NCBI RefSeq assembly: GCF_000812875.1
Contig: NZ_JSYK01000004.1
Span: 22,260-86,259 of the forward strand
Source of the DNA: Kaistella solincola
GTDB taxonomy: Bacteria > Bacteroidota > Bacteroidia > Flavobacteriales > Weeksellaceae
Length of the DNA stretch: 64,000 bases
Direction: 5' to 3'
How positions within the stretch are numbered: the stretch's first letter is position 1; each line of letters begins with the position of its first letter. Made by a program: the position numbers and the translations under genes. Under the pieces are notes generated by a model, which saw only the letters and a program-made list of their open reading frames with translations, did not search any database and was not told the origin of the DNA. Below, piece by piece: positions 16,934 to 26,334 of the stretch.

Positions 16934-17413
16934 ATGCCAACTTTTGTACACCTTGCCGACGAACGCGACGCTGAGAAAATCCGGAAAAACGGCATAAAAT
17001 CTCGCAAAAACTTCGGCGTTTACTGCATGCCGGTCATCCAGAATTTTTACCTTTCGCACCAGTGGCTGCGCGAGCTGAAAAGAGACGGTACCAAATCGAT
17101 TGTCGGAGTGTATTTCAAAATGCCTTCGGCGGAAATGGTTTTCGCGGGCCGCTACGGGCAGCGTCACCGCCATATTACGGCTGGCGAGGCGATCAAAGAA
17201 ATTATGGCTTTGGACGATGCGTTAGGTTATGAATTAATCGTGGACCGGAAAATCGAAGCAAAGGAAATTGTCGGTATTAAGCATTTGCCGCAAACCTTGG
17301 GTTGGCGATACATGCCGGACAGTCACAACAAAAAGCCGTGCTCCTGCGAATATTGTCTGAAAGGCACCATCAAAGGGCGCCGCACTTTCAACCGTCTGGA
17401 TTCCGAAGAGTAA
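16934..17413 (+). CDS. Uncharacterised protein with a C-terminal Cys cluster
   Basis: 159 residues, intact. The N-terminus VHLADERDAEKIRKNGIK resembles the opening strand and helix of ADP-ribosyltransferase-like folds (KptA/DarT type), where a His is followed by a helix ending in NGI/NGL. The C-terminus has HNKKPCSCEYC, a possible zinc site. I do not know the function; the ART-like resemblance is a weak inference. Moderate GC and clean coding make it a stable chromosomal gene. A GNAT gene follows after 28 bp. Confidence 0.6.
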   Translation: MPTFVHLADERDAEKIRKNGIKSRKNFGVYCMPVIQNFYLSHQWLRELKRDGTKSIVGVYFKMPSAEMVFAGRYGQRHRHITAGEAIKEIMALDDALGYELIVDRKIEAKEIVGIKHLPQTLGWRYMPDSHNKKPCSCEYCLKGTIKGRRTFNRLDSEE

Positions 17414-17441
17414 AACGTGGAAAAGAAAAAATACAGCTTTT

Positions 17442-17942
17442 ATGCCCAAAAAAATCCGTCCGCCTTTCCCGGAATTTCCGGTTTTAATGAATGACAGAAT
17501 TACGCTGCGACAAATTTCAGCTGCTGATCTTCAGTCATTAATTGAAATTTCTTTCTACGACGGAATTCCCGCGAAAACTTTCGAAGAAGCGCTTGCAATG
17601 AATAACAGAATAAATGAAGATTACGCGCGCGGAAATTCGCTTCATTGGGGACTTGTGGAAAATTCCTCCGGTGAAATTGCCGGAACCTGCGGCTTTTACC
17701 GCGGTTTTGAAAACGATGCCGGCGAGCTTGGTTGTGTTTTGCTTCCGCAATTCTACGGAAAAGGTTTAATGACTGCCGCGCTTCAGCTAGCCTGTGAATT
17801 TGGGAAAAATGTCCTCAAATTGCAGCATATTTTTGCCGTCACCACTTCTGAAAATCAAAAAGCAATTTCCCTGCTCGATAAACTTAATTTTGTAAAAACT
17901 GAAAATTTGCCCGAAAAGCAGGTAAAATTTGAACTTTTTTAA
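17442..17942 (+). CDS. GNAT acetyltransferase, RimJ/RimL type
   Basis: 166 residues. RITLRQISAADLQSLIEI at the start, GTCGFYRGFENDAGELGC in the middle and FYGKGLMTAALQLACEFG (acetyl-CoA binding loop, Q/R-x-x-G-x-G/A type), then TTSENQKAISLLDKLNF, are the standard order of RimJ/RimL-like N-acetyltransferases. The substrate is unknown. The gene closely follows the 16934 gene. Confidence 0.85.
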   Translation: MPKKIRPPFPEFPVLMNDRITLRQISAADLQSLIEISFYDGIPAKTFEEALAMNNRINEDYARGNSLHWGLVENSSGEIAGTCGFYRGFENDAGELGCVLLPQFYGKGLMTAALQLACEFGKNVLKLQHIFAVTTSENQKAISLLDKLNFVKTENLPEKQVKFELF

Positions 17943-17998
17943 AGTGAAGTGAAGATATTTCTCACCGAAAAACAATTATAAACTTTTAAATCAGATAA

Positions 17999-18361
17999 AT
18001 GAAAGTTACACCAGAACATAACGAAAAAATTGCCAGACTTACTTTTGCTTCGGTTTACCCGCATTATGTGGCAAAAGTTGAGAAAAAAGGCCGCACACAA
18101 GCTGAGCTTCACGAGGTTATCGAATGGCTGACTGGTTTTAATGAACAGAAAATCCAGGAACTCATCGACGAAAATGTCACTTTTAAAACCTTTTTTGAAA
18201 GTGCGAAACTGAATCCGAAAGCAGAATTAATTACGGGCGTGATTTGCGGTTACCGCATTGAAGAGATTGAAAACACGCTGACACGCCAGGTGCGGTATTT
18301 AGATAAGCTGATTGACGAACTCGCGAAAGGCAAAAAAATGGAAAAAATTCTGCGTCAATAA
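17999..18361 (+). CDS. DUF2200 family protein
   Basis: 120 residues. The pattern [20 protein letters not shown], with VIEWLTGF and [15 protein letters not shown], is that of the DUF2200 family, whose function is not established; members are short cytosolic proteins. Complete length for the family. It begins 57 bp after the GNAT gene. Confidence 0.85.
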   Translation: MKVTPEHNEKIARLTFASVYPHYVAKVEKKGRTQAELHEVIEWLTGFNEQKIQELIDENVTFKTFFESAKLNPKAELITGVICGYRIEEIENTLTRQVRYLDKLIDELAKGKKMEKILRQ

Positions 18362-18637
18362 AAAACCAAAAAAATACGCGAAAAGGGACTAATTTTTAAT
18401 GAAGTTGATTAAAAATTTTAATCCGTATTTTTATAGCTTTAAGCTTTCAAAATAATTTTTTAAATACTTTAGATTCAAAAATTTGCCCTTAAAACGGCAA
18501 ATTTTTTCATTTTGCCCTGCAACTTTTTTCCGGAATTTTCTTGGTTTTACCTATCTTAGCGAGGGAAAAATCGAAATTTAAACTTTTAATTTTCGGAAAG
18601 GACGCAACAAATAATCTCAGCAGCAAAACTATAATTG

Positions 18638-19720
18638 ATGAAAAAAATACGGAAATATTATCAGTGGACCACCTCGATACCATTGCTCGCATGCGTTTTA
18701 TATCTGTCCGGATATTTAAATGATAATCTGGTTTTTCAGGCTATTGCCGGTGTTTTATTGATTTTCTGTGTCATGTCCGCGGTGCACCATTCCGAAATCA
18801 TCGCGCATCGGGTAGGAGAGCCGTACGGAACGATTATTTTGGCGGTTTCCATCACGATTATAGAGGTGGCGATTATCGTTTCGCTCATGATCAGCGGCGG
18901 CGAAGAATATGCGCCCTTCGCGCGAGACACGGTATATGCTGCAGTTATGCTCATTTTAAACGGAATTGTCGGACTTTCTTTGTTCATCGGTGGCAATAAA
19001 TTTCACACGCAGACTTTTTCGCCACATTCTGTAAGGATCGCGCTTGTCGCTTTAATTTCGATCGTTGCTTTCACCATGATTTTGCCCACTTTTACGAAAG
19101 GTCAAGCGGGTCCGTTTTACACTGAAGCGCAGCTTGTATTTGAATTTATCGCCTGTCTGGCGATTTATATCGCTTTTATTTCCGCACAAACCGGCAAACA
19201 CCGTGAATACTTCCTCACCGAAACCGGCGACTCTCCCGAGGAAGATCACACTGGCGATGTTTCCAGACAGTCGTTGTGGATCAGTATTGTCTTTCTTTTA
19301 ATCAGTCTCATCATCGTGGTTTTACTTGCAAAAGTGCTGACCATTCCGATTGAAGATCTCATCCTGTATTATGGTTTGCCGAAAAGTTTAGTCGGAATTA
19401 TCATTGCCGCGATCATTCTTTTACCGGAAGGTATTGCAGCGGTGAATGCCGCGCGGTCTGATAAGCTCCAGACCAGCTTAAATTTAGCTTTAGGTTCTGC
19501 CATAGCAAGTATTGGTCTAACCATTCCGGCAGTTTCCCTCGCCAGTTATATTTACGGCTTTCCGCTAGTGTTGGGGCTGGATATCGTACCTATTATTTTG
19601 CTGGTAATATCCATATTTACCGTGCTTATTTCGCTTATTGGCGGCCGCAGCAACTCGGTATACGGCGTAGTATTGTTGGTGAATCTTTTAGCTTATATTT
19701 TCCTGACCATCAATCCGTAA
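18638..19720 (+). CDS. chaA: Calcium/proton antiporter, ChaA type (CaCA superfamily)
   Basis: 360 residues from ATG 18638; the TTG three bases upstream is less likely. About eleven hydrophobic segments. The two alpha repeats are recognisable: VHHSEIIAHRVGEPYGTIIL at about residues 49-68 and IIAAIILLPEGIAAVNAARS at about 255-275, each with the conserved acidic residue (E) of the ion path. An acidic cytoplasmic loop (ETGDSPEEDHTGD) separates the halves. The protein exports Ca2+ (or Na+/K+) across the inner membrane in exchange for protons. It appears to be a single-gene unit ending in a terminator. Confidence 0.85.
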   Translation: MKKIRKYYQWTTSIPLLACVLYLSGYLNDNLVFQAIAGVLLIFCVMSAVHHSEIIAHRVGEPYGTIILAVSITIIEVAIIVSLMISGGEEYAPFARDTVYAAVMLILNGIVGLSLFIGGNKFHTQTFSPHSVRIALVALISIVAFTMILPTFTKGQAGPFYTEAQLVFEFIACLAIYIAFISAQTGKHREYFLTETGDSPEEDHTGDVSRQSLWISIVFLLISLIIVVLLAKVLTIPIEDLILYYGLPKSLVGIIIAAIILLPEGIAAVNAARSDKLQTSLNLALGSAIASIGLTIPAVSLASYIYGFPLVLGLDIVPIILLVISIFTVLISLIGGRSNSVYGVVLLVNLLAYIFLTINP

Positions 19721-19752
19721 AAAAAGGCGGTTCAAGCACGGATTTTTTTATT
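19713..19752 (+). terminator. Terminator after the antiporter gene
   Basis: Stem ATCCGT (19713-19718) with ACGGAT (19738-19743), followed by a T-run. The stem overlaps the end of the coding sequence. Confidence 0.5.
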
Positions 19753-19852
19753 ATTTAAGATTTTTTTTTCTGACCGAAATTTCTAACCGTTTGTAAACGC
19801 TTAATTATTAAATTTTTAAAGAAATAATTTTGCTGTTCGAATTTTTATATTT

Positions 19853-19871
19853 TACTTTGTAGTACAAAGTA
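19853..19871. promoter_or_regulatory. Perfect 19-bp palindrome, probable operator and promoter
   Basis: TACTTTGTA-G-TACAAAGTA, 9-bp arms around one base, 33 bp before the ATG of the 19904 gene. The left arm overlaps a TTACTTTG that is one base off the flavobacterial TAnnTTTG box, so a bound repressor would cover the promoter. PadR-type regulators use sites of this form, but the regulator is not in the window. Confidence 0.6.
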
Positions 19872-19903
19872 CTTTTAAAATTAATTTAAAAATAAATCAA
19901 ATT

Positions 19904-20098
19904 ATGAAAACGCTCACCAAAGAAAGATTAAATATCTATCGCATCATTTCGCTGATCATTACACTGGTCGGAATTGCATTACTGATATTTATGATCACCG
20001 TAGAAAGTGAGCCTGGACTTTTGCCGCTGCTGCTCTTTTTTTCCGGAATTTCAGCTACGCTTTACTTCCATTTAAAACTGAAAAATCTTGCCAAATAG
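19904..20098 (+). CDS. Small two-helix membrane protein
   Basis: 64 residues with two hydrophobic segments (about 13-32 and 37-55). It resembles the 55584-55754 product: ITLVGIALLIFMITVESEPG here and LLTLIGITLIIYMITVEGE there, so the two are paralogues. The function is unknown. It is the first gene after the 19-bp palindrome, and a second membrane protein gene follows after 55 bp. Confidence 0.65.
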   Translation: MKTLTKERLNIYRIISLIITLVGIALLIFMITVESEPGLLPLLLFFSGISATLYFHLKLKNLAK

Positions 20099-20153
20099 CG
20101 GCGGATTTTTCTAAACTACATTTAAAAGAAAACACCTAAATACCTCAGAAAAA

Positions 20154-20486
20154 ATGAAAACACTAGAAACATTCGAAAAGAATTCCAACAAAAGATTGGT
20201 TGGTTTATTGGTCGGCGTCGCTGCGATTTTATCGCTTTTTGCCATTTTGCAAGTCACCATCGGAACGGGAATCGACGGGCAGGGCTTTAACTGGAAACTT
20301 GACGATTTCGTTGTTATCGGCGGCTTGCTGCTTGGCACCGCTTTGCTTATCGAATTTGTCCTTCGAAAAGTAAAAACCCGCAATATGCGGATTTTAATCT
20401 GTACCTTAGTTCTGTTGGCTTTTGTCTTGATCTGGATTGATCTTGCCGTCGGAATTTTCAATATTCCCGGCTTTTCCGGCAGCTAA
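20154..20486 (+). CDS. Small membrane protein, three hydrophobic segments
   Basis: 110 residues, helices at about 17-38, 54-72 and 80-100. RLVGLLVGVAAILSLFAILQ and WKLDDFVVIGGLLLGTALLI are typical of a small conserved Bacteroidota membrane protein, often encoded next to PadR regulators. The function is unknown. It is the second gene of the palindrome-controlled unit, which ends at the strong terminator at 20511. Confidence 0.65.
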   Translation: MKTLETFEKNSNKRLVGLLVGVAAILSLFAILQVTIGTGIDGQGFNWKLDDFVVIGGLLLGTALLIEFVLRKVKTRNMRILICTLVLLAFVLIWIDLAVGIFNIPGFSGS

Positions 20487-20510
20487 GTTGAGCTGAAAAA
20501 ATTAAAGATC

Positions 20511-20547
20511 ATCGCCCGAAAATTTCAAAATCGGGCGATTTTTATTT
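20511..20547 (+). terminator. Strong intrinsic terminator
   Basis: Stem ATCGCCCGA (20511-20519) with TCGGGCGAT (20531-20539), then TTTTTATTTG. Confidence 0.8.
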
Positions 20548-20559
20548 GTAAAATTAAAT

Positions 20560-21180
20560 ATGAAAAAAAAGTTATCCATCTTTCTTTGTGGTGTGTTAAT
20601 GGTCGGCTTTTCTTCTGCACAAAAAAAGCAGATGAAATATTTTGATGAGGATTATGTTCAGATTCCCAAAAAGGAATTTAAAAAACGCCGCGCGACTTTT
20701 AATTATTTGGATTTGCCGGGAAATTCGCCAGACGAAAGAAAACTGGTTTACCGGGAAAATGCTGGACAGATTAACAGCAGGCCGGCGCTGCAAGCATTGC
20801 TGGAAAAGGAATTAAACCTCCAACTAGATGCTGAGAAACCTTTGGTTATCATTTTTCATCCCGGAAAAGATAGATGCAATTCAACCGGCTCTTCAACGCC
20901 GGAAGATATTCGATTTCGATACTTACAACTGGAAAAAGCGGTAATGGAAACCGCTCAGACCAAACCGATTTACATCTATAAAAATAAATCAGAACTTAAA
21001 ACAAGTAGTGTAAATACATGGTATCAAGATCCGAAAGCAACGATTGAAAAGCTTTTCTTCAAAGAGCATTATCCTTGTGGTAGTTTTGTGGTTATTTCAA
21101 AAAACGGCGATTTCATCTCCTATTTTGGTGAATATTCTTACAGTCAGGTTCCTGAAGCGCTGCAGAATTTAGCGAAATAG
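20560..21180 (+). CDS. Exported protein, paralogue of the 15.8 kb gene
   Basis: 206 residues with a signal peptide (KKKLSIFLCGVLMVGFSSAQ). The mature part has LVIIFHPGKDRCNSTGSS at about residues 87-105 and NGDFISYFGEYSYSQVPEAL at the end, parallel to the 15783 product. The Cys after a hydrophobic strand suggests a thioredoxin-like core, but there is no CXXC. It starts only 13 bp after a terminator, so its promoter must overlap that hairpin. The function is unknown. Confidence 0.7.
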   Translation: MKKKLSIFLCGVLMVGFSSAQKKQMKYFDEDYVQIPKKEFKKRRATFNYLDLPGNSPDERKLVYRENAGQINSRPALQALLEKELNLQLDAEKPLVIIFHPGKDRCNSTGSSTPEDIRFRYLQLEKAVMETAQTKPIYIYKNKSELKTSSVNTWYQDPKATIEKLFFKEHYPCGSFVVISKNGDFISYFGEYSYSQVPEALQNLAK

Positions 21181-21207
21181 TTCATTTAAAAATTCACAAA
21201 GAAACCG

Positions 21208-21456
21208 ATGCCTCAAAAAATCCTTTCAGAATTCACCGATGCAGAACTTTTGCTCGAAAGTAAAAGAATGAAATCTATGCAGTTTATCAATGCGGTTTTA
21301 TTTGGAGTGATGATAGGCGTTGCGACATACAGCACGGTGAAAAACGGTTTGGGCATTCTGACATTTTTCCCGCTGCTTTTCATCCAAATGCTGGTAAAAA
21401 ACCGTTCACGCAAAAAAGGCGTGGATGCTTTTGTCAAAGAAAGAAATTTGCAGTAA
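21208..21456 (+). CDS. Small two-helix membrane protein
   Basis: 82 residues. Two hydrophobic segments (about 25-42 and 48-62) with a basic C-terminus (KNRSRKKGVDAFVKERNLQ). It resembles small redox-active-disulfide-free membrane proteins common in Flavobacteriia and has no known role. It follows the 20560 gene after 27 bp on the same strand, so co-transcription is likely. Confidence 0.6.
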   Translation: MPQKILSEFTDAELLLESKRMKSMQFINAVLFGVMIGVATYSTVKNGLGILTFFPLLFIQMLVKNRSRKKGVDAFVKERNLQ

Positions 21457-21513
21457 AAAGCCGGATTAATTTAGTAGAAACTTTTCTGACATTCGAGAAA
21501 AATATCGTGCTTT

Positions 21514-22809
21514 TTAGCTGTTTTCTGCCAAATAATTGGAGAGTACTTTGTCTACCAGTTCTTCTTTCGTCAAATGGTGAAAAATGGTTTTCACTTGCTG
21601 TCTTACGTCCTCCGGAATCTCGCGGTTGGGTTTTGTTTTAAAAACTTTTTTCGCCCAAACCAGCGTGTTGTTCCATTCAATATCTTCTGCATTTGCTTTT
21701 TTAGCAGGATGAAATTTAATTCCTAATTCTCTTTCAAAATCCGCAATTTCTTTCACTTCTTCTTCCTGAATGATCGTCATGGAAAGTCCGTTTGCGCCGG
21801 CTCTTCCCGTTCTTCCACTTCGGTGTACATACGCTTCAGTCGTGTCTGGCAAATGATAATTTACAACGTACGCGAGTTCTTTTACATCAATTCCTCTCGC
21901 AACCAAATCGGTCGCGACCAGAATATCGATATAACCTTCACGAAATTGCTCCATAATTCGGTCGCGGATCCCTTGCGTTAAACTGCCGTGCAAGGCGCCG
22001 GAAGAAATTTTACGGATCGCCAGATTTTTCGCGAGTTTATTTACAGCGGCTTTTGTTTTACAGAAAATTATACCGCGCCCTCCTTCCCGCGAATTTAAAA
22101 AGTGGAGTAGCACATCTAATTTTTCAATAGGTTCTACTATAATATATTGGTGATCAATTCCCTCATGTCCGATATTCGCTCGATCAGCACTCAAGGAAAC
22201 TGCATTTTTAGACATGTAATTGTGGACAATGTCTTTCAGTTCACCGGGCATTGTGGCGCTGAATAGATACGTTCGGCGATTTTTCGGAACCGCTTTCAAA
22301 ATCTCCATCGAATTTTCCTTTAAAGCCTGAAACATTTCATCAGCTTCATCTAAAACTAAGTTTTTCAAGGATTTAATATCGAAAGCACCTTTTTCCAAAA
22401 GATCTAAAAAACGGCCTGGCGTCGCGACTATAATATGGGTGGGAGATTTCAGTTCTTCCAGTTGAGATTTTAAGGAATTTCCGCCGGTTATCAAAACCGT
22501 GGAAACTTCAGGCAAATATTTCGAGAAATCGGTTATATTTTTATAGATCTGTTGGCTCAGTTCTCTTGTCGGTGCTAAAATTAGGGTTTGAATCTCTTTG
22601 TTTTCCACATCCACCAACTGCAAAAGTGGCAAGGCAAAAGCAGCAGTTTTCCCTGTTCCGGTTTTTGCGAGTGCCACCACATCTTCTGCTTGCTCCAAAA
22701 TTATCGGAATTACCTCTTCTTGAATGGGAGTGGCCACTGTAATTTCTAAATCGCGTAAAGCATTTTGAAGCGGATGAATAATTCCTAAGTCGGAGATGAG
22801 TCTGGACAT
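21514..22809 (-). CDS. DEAD-box ATP-dependent RNA helicase
   Basis: 431 residues with the complete motif series: Q motif (ATPIQEEVIP, about 22-31), motif I (AKTGTGKT), Ia (PTRELSQQ), GG, Ib (TPGR), II (DEAD), III (SAT), IV (IIFCKT), V (ARGIDVKEL) and VI (HRSGRTGRAG). The C-terminal tail of about 60 residues is short and not basic-rich, so this is a RhlE/DbpA-like core enzyme without a dedicated RNA-binding domain. It unwinds RNA during ribosome assembly or decay. The gene stands alone and converges with the 21208 unit. Confidence 0.95.
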   Translation of the reverse strand: MSRLISDLGIIHPLQNALRDLEITVATPIQEEVIPIILEQAEDVVALAKTGTGKTAAFALPLLQLVDVENKEIQTLILAPTRELSQQIYKNITDFSKYLPEVSTVLITGGNSLKSQLEELKSPTHIIVATPGRFLDLLEKGAFDIKSLKNLVLDEADEMFQALKENSMEILKAVPKNRRTYLFSATMPGELKDIVHNYMSKNAVSLSADRANIGHEGIDHQYIIVEPIEKLDVLLHFLNSREGGRGIIFCKTKAAVNKLAKNLAIRKISSGALHGSLTQGIRDRIMEQFREGYIDILVATDLVARGIDVKELAYVVNYHLPDTTEAYVHRSGRTGRAGANGLSMTIIQEEEVKEIADFERELGIKFHPAKKANAEDIEWNNTLVWAKKVFKTKPNREIPEDVRQQVKTIFHHLTKEELVDKVLSNYLAENS

Positions 22810-23013
22810 GCGTATCTTTTTGCAAAGATAACCACACTATTCAGGAATTGATGGTTTTAGGCAGATAATTGATTTTTAAAAATATCGGGGTAAAATACCT
22901 AATTTTTCTAAAACCAAATTTTTCCCCTTTTTTGCCGGTATTTTTTCGGACCGGAAATCCAAAATTTTAAGTTAACATTTTTTCCTCTTCTTTGATTTAA
23001 TTAAATTTACCAC

Positions 23014-24003
23014 ATGAGTAATTTTATCGATTTCGGCGCGGCCAAAAAGCTGAAGCAACTGCAGGAAAGTCAGAACAGAATCTGTAACTTATTTGATATC
23101 AAATACCCGATTGTGCAGGGTGGAATGATCTGGCATTCCGGTTGGCGGTTGGCGTCGGCGGTTTCTAACAATGGTGGTTTGGGCTTGATTGGTGCCGGAA
23201 GTATGTATCCCGATATTTTGCGCGAAAATATTCAAAAATGTAAAGCCGCAACCGACAAACCTTTCGGTGTTAATGTGCCGATGCTTTACCCAAATATCGA
23301 TGAAGTCATCCAGATAATTTTGGAGGAAAAGGTGAAAATTATTTTCACTTCCGCAGGAAATCCGAAAACCTACACCGAAATGCTTCAAAAAGAAGGTTTG
23401 AAAGTGGCGCACGTGGTTTCCTCCACGAAATTTGCCATGAAATGCGAAGATGCAGGCGTAGACGCCATTGTGGCGGAAGGTTTTGAAGCGGGCGGACATA
23501 ATGGGCGCGATGAAACCACTACTTTGTGCCTTCTTCCAAACATGAAAAAGCACATTTCGAAACCGCTGATCGCGGCGGGCGGAATCGCGCTGGGTTCTCA
23601 AATGAAAGCGGCGATGATTTTGGGTGCGGACGGCGTGCAGATCGGTTCCCGTTTTGCCGCAACAGTGGAGGCGAGCTCCCACGAAAGTTGGAAAAGTAAA
23701 GTGGTTTCGTTGGGCGAGGGTGACACGCATTTAACCTTAAAGGAACTGGCGCCGGTGCGTATGGTTAAAAATAAATTCTTTTACGAACTCGAAAAATTAT
23801 ACGACCAGGGGCGTGATCCCGAAGCATTGCGTGAAACCTTAGGCCGTGCGCGCTCAAAACGCGGCATGTTCGAAGGTGATTTGGAAGAAGGCGAATTGGA
23901 AATCGGGCAGGTTTCGGCGTTGATTGAGGAAATTTTGCCCGTGGAAAAAGTGTTCGAAAATCTGCTTCTCGAATATCGGGAAGCGACTGCAATAGACTTA
24001 TAG
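23014..24003 (+). CDS. Nitronate monooxygenase family FMN enzyme (2-nitropropane dioxygenase type)
   Basis: 329 residues. The TIM-barrel FMN enzyme pattern is clear: YPIVQGGMIW at about residues 30-39, VNVPMLYPN, EGFEAGGHNGRDE with the likely active-site His, then the phosphate-binding IAAGGIALGSQM and GADGVQIGSRF. Enzymes of this family oxidise alkyl nitronates; the FabK branch reduces enoyl-ACP instead, and sequence alone cannot fully separate the two. The gene is monocistronic, with a strong terminator directly after it. Confidence 0.85.
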   Translation: MSNFIDFGAAKKLKQLQESQNRICNLFDIKYPIVQGGMIWHSGWRLASAVSNNGGLGLIGAGSMYPDILRENIQKCKAATDKPFGVNVPMLYPNIDEVIQIILEEKVKIIFTSAGNPKTYTEMLQKEGLKVAHVVSSTKFAMKCEDAGVDAIVAEGFEAGGHNGRDETTTLCLLPNMKKHISKPLIAAGGIALGSQMKAAMILGADGVQIGSRFAATVEASSHESWKSKVVSLGEGDTHLTLKELAPVRMVKNKFFYELEKLYDQGRDPEALRETLGRARSKRGMFEGDLEEGELEIGQVSALIEEILPVEKVFENLLLEYREATAIDL

Positions 24004-24005
24004 AA

Positions 24006-24040
24006 AAAATTCCGTTTCAGATTTGAAACGGAATTTTTTT
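24006..24040 (+). terminator. Terminator of the nitronate monooxygenase gene
   Basis: Stem TTCCGTTTCA with TGAAACGGAA around a loop of about 3 bases, followed by TTTTTTT. Confidence 0.85.
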
Positions 24041-24071
24041 GTTAATATGAAGTGTGGTGTACGGTTTTAAC

Positions 24072-24179
24072 TTAGATCGGACGTCGCGCGCTTTGTTTTT
24101 TACCGGTAAATTTTTTCATCACGTAACCTAAAATCATTGGTGCCGCGAAAATTAAAGCTCTTCTCAATAGTGTTCCCAT
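24072..24179 (-). CDS. Tiny conserved-looking basic protein (35 aa)
   Basis: ATG at 24179 to TAA at 24074-24072. The product opens GTLLRRALIFAAPMILGYV and ends in a basic tail (KKFTGKKQSARRPI): one amphipathic or membrane-inserting helix followed by positive charges. The high GC of the frame compared with flanking DNA supports coding. The function is unknown. Confidence 0.45.
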   Translation of the reverse strand: MGTLLRRALIFAAPMILGYVMKKFTGKKQSARRPI

Positions 24180-24297
24180 AATAATTTATTTTTGTTGGAA
24201 AGTCATTTGCAAAAATTTTGCCAAAAAAGCCCGGTATTTTTTTTAGCAGCAATAATTACGAGGAACGAAGCAATCCCAAGCTTCATATTTTAAATCG

Positions 24298-24633
24298 TTA
24301 ACCTTGAACTTTCAACGCTTCTCCCTCAAAGGAAATGCTGTCCCAGCCAAACTGCTGGAAATTCCGGATGTTTTGGTGATCGCTTCCTTCCGGATTTTTC
24401 AAGATATCTGTTCTGTAGAAATCACCGAAAAGCGCCATCGTTTCCTTTTTCGAAAGTTGATGAAGTTTTGCAAAACTGAAAATCTTGCAGGAACCATTAT
24501 TTTCACCCGCCTCGTTCACTGTATTTCCATTGGTAAATTTTGTTGGTGTGAAATCGTAATTTTCGTCGATATAAGCAATGACTTCTTTAAAGTCGATGGT
24601 TTCCGGCGAGTTTTTGAGGTGTTGTAGGAGCAT
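24298..24633 (-). CDS. HopJ type III effector family protein
   Basis: 111 residues. The pattern EVIAYIDENYDFTPTKFTNG, then NGSCKIFSFAKLHQLS and ETMALFGDFYR, then NIRNFQQFGWDSISFEG is that of the HopJ family. Despite the name, the family is widespread in free-living bacteria without type III secretion, and its role is not known. Complete length. Single gene. Confidence 0.85.
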   Translation of the reverse strand: MLLQHLKNSPETIDFKEVIAYIDENYDFTPTKFTNGNTVNEAGENNGSCKIFSFAKLHQLSKKETMALFGDFYRTDILKNPEGSDHQNIRNFQQFGWDSISFEGEALKVQG

Positions 24634-24718
24634 TTTATTTTTTTAGCATTCAAAGTTCAAAATTTTTGACGGATTACAAACAAGCTTCGCAGGAATTATG
24701 GTGTTCTGGTGCTGTAAT

Positions 24719-26327
24719 ATGAGCGAAACTTGCTTATATTTGATTACTTGCGGCGATCACATTGATAGACACATACAACATAACACAGTTGTATTTGAAC
24801 TGTTTTTTGAGACATATAATCAAATACCGACAAGTCTAAAGTGTGCTAGTATGAGAGAAGTTAATTTAATTTCGATAGTCGATTGTTTTAAATATCTAAG
24901 TGCTGAACTTTTTCAAAATTATCTCAGTTATTATTCTGTGAAAATTAAGGATAGTGAGATTGATGACCTTTCAAAATTTCTAATTGAAATAAAAAAAATC
25001 AACCAAAAAATTAGCAATTTCGATATGTACTTTGTAGGATATGTAATACCTCAAATAAGCAAAGAATTTGACCTATTAAGATTTGACAACGACACAATTC
25101 TAAACATTGAAATTAAGAGGGAAGGCACACCTCAAAATAAAAAAACAATTAGAACAAAACAAATATTATTTAAGCTTCTTGAACAGAGAAATCCACTGTT
25201 TCACATATATTTCATCCGAGAACAAGCTTTATACAATTGATGGCAACAATCAAATAACTGAGTCTAATATTAGACAATTATTAACTATTATTGCCTCTCA
25301 AAATCCTGAAAAGATTTCAAATATTGACTTCCTTTTTAATCCGTCAAATTATTTAGTGTCGCCATTTAATTCAACAAATCAATTTATAAAAGGTAAATAT
25401 TTTCTTACCACTCATCAAGATAATATCAAAAAAGAAATTTTACAAGAAATTAATACACAAAATATGTCTATTCTGTCTATAAAGGGAAAAGCAGGAACGG
25501 GCAAAACATTACTAGTTTATGACATTGCAAAGGAATTTTTTGCAAATAACGAAGTTTTACTAATTCACTGTGGGCAGTTAAACGAAGGACATCTTCAACT
25601 TATTGAAGAGTATAATTGGGAAATTGTTTCTGCAAAATATGTTTTTGCACAAGATTACTCAAAATATAAACTTATAATTGTAGATGAAGCACAGAGAATA
25701 TATCCAAATTTTTTTGATAAAGTTATTAACGAGGTAAAACACAATAATTCAAATTGTATTTTATCCCACGACGAAGAACAAACTTTAAGCAAAAATGAGA
25801 TAAATAATAAAATTATTGATAAAATTGAAAATGTAATCACAAGTTGCACTTTTGAACTGACAAATAAAATCAGAACAAACAAAGAAGTTTCCAATTTTAC
25901 CGACTGTCTTTTCAATAAGGACAAAAAATTCACCAAACAAGAAAACACCAGTGTCGAAATTACTTACCTGCAAAATTTAGAAGAAACTATGGATTTCATT
26001 AATTATCTTCAAAACAGCAGTTGGAAAATAATAAACTATACACCAGACGGATATAAAACACCACCATATGAAAGATTTAAGATAATTGGGGAAATGACAA
26101 ATTCGCACAGAGTAATCGGACAAGAATTTGATAAAGTCGTTGCTGTAATTGATGAACATTTTTATTACAAGAATAATAAACTATCAACTAGAGGATATTC
26201 CAAAAAACCTTATTATCATCCCACAAAGATGCTGTATCAAATAATTTCAAGAACTAGATTGAAACTTCATTTAATAATATTTAGAAATGAAGAAATATTA
26301 GCAAGATGTTTGGAGTTAATAAAATAA
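24719..26327 (+). pseudogene. DUF2075-type nuclease/helicase gene split by a frameshift
   Basis: The first frame (ATG 24719, or 24698, to 25240) and the second (up to 26327) overlap. Joining them at the A-run near 25137-25145 gives one continuous protein of about 535 residues. The N-terminal part ends with a nuclease-like strand (FDNDTILNIEIKRE), the second continues IKKQLEQNKYYLSFLNREIH. Walker A KGKAGTGKT and Walker B LIIVDEAQR follow, then SRTRLKL near the end, as in DUF2075 SF1-type helicases. The shift needed is +1, i.e. one extra A in A7. It is either decayed or an assembly error. A solitary cassette-type palindrome follows immediately. Confidence 0.7.
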
Positions 26328-26334
26328 AACGAAT

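Noticed and set aside
24698..25240. Programmed frameshift at A7 in the DUF2075 gene
   Set aside because: The shift required is +1, while A-run slippage signals usually give -1, and no stimulating structure was noticed. A plain insertion is simpler.
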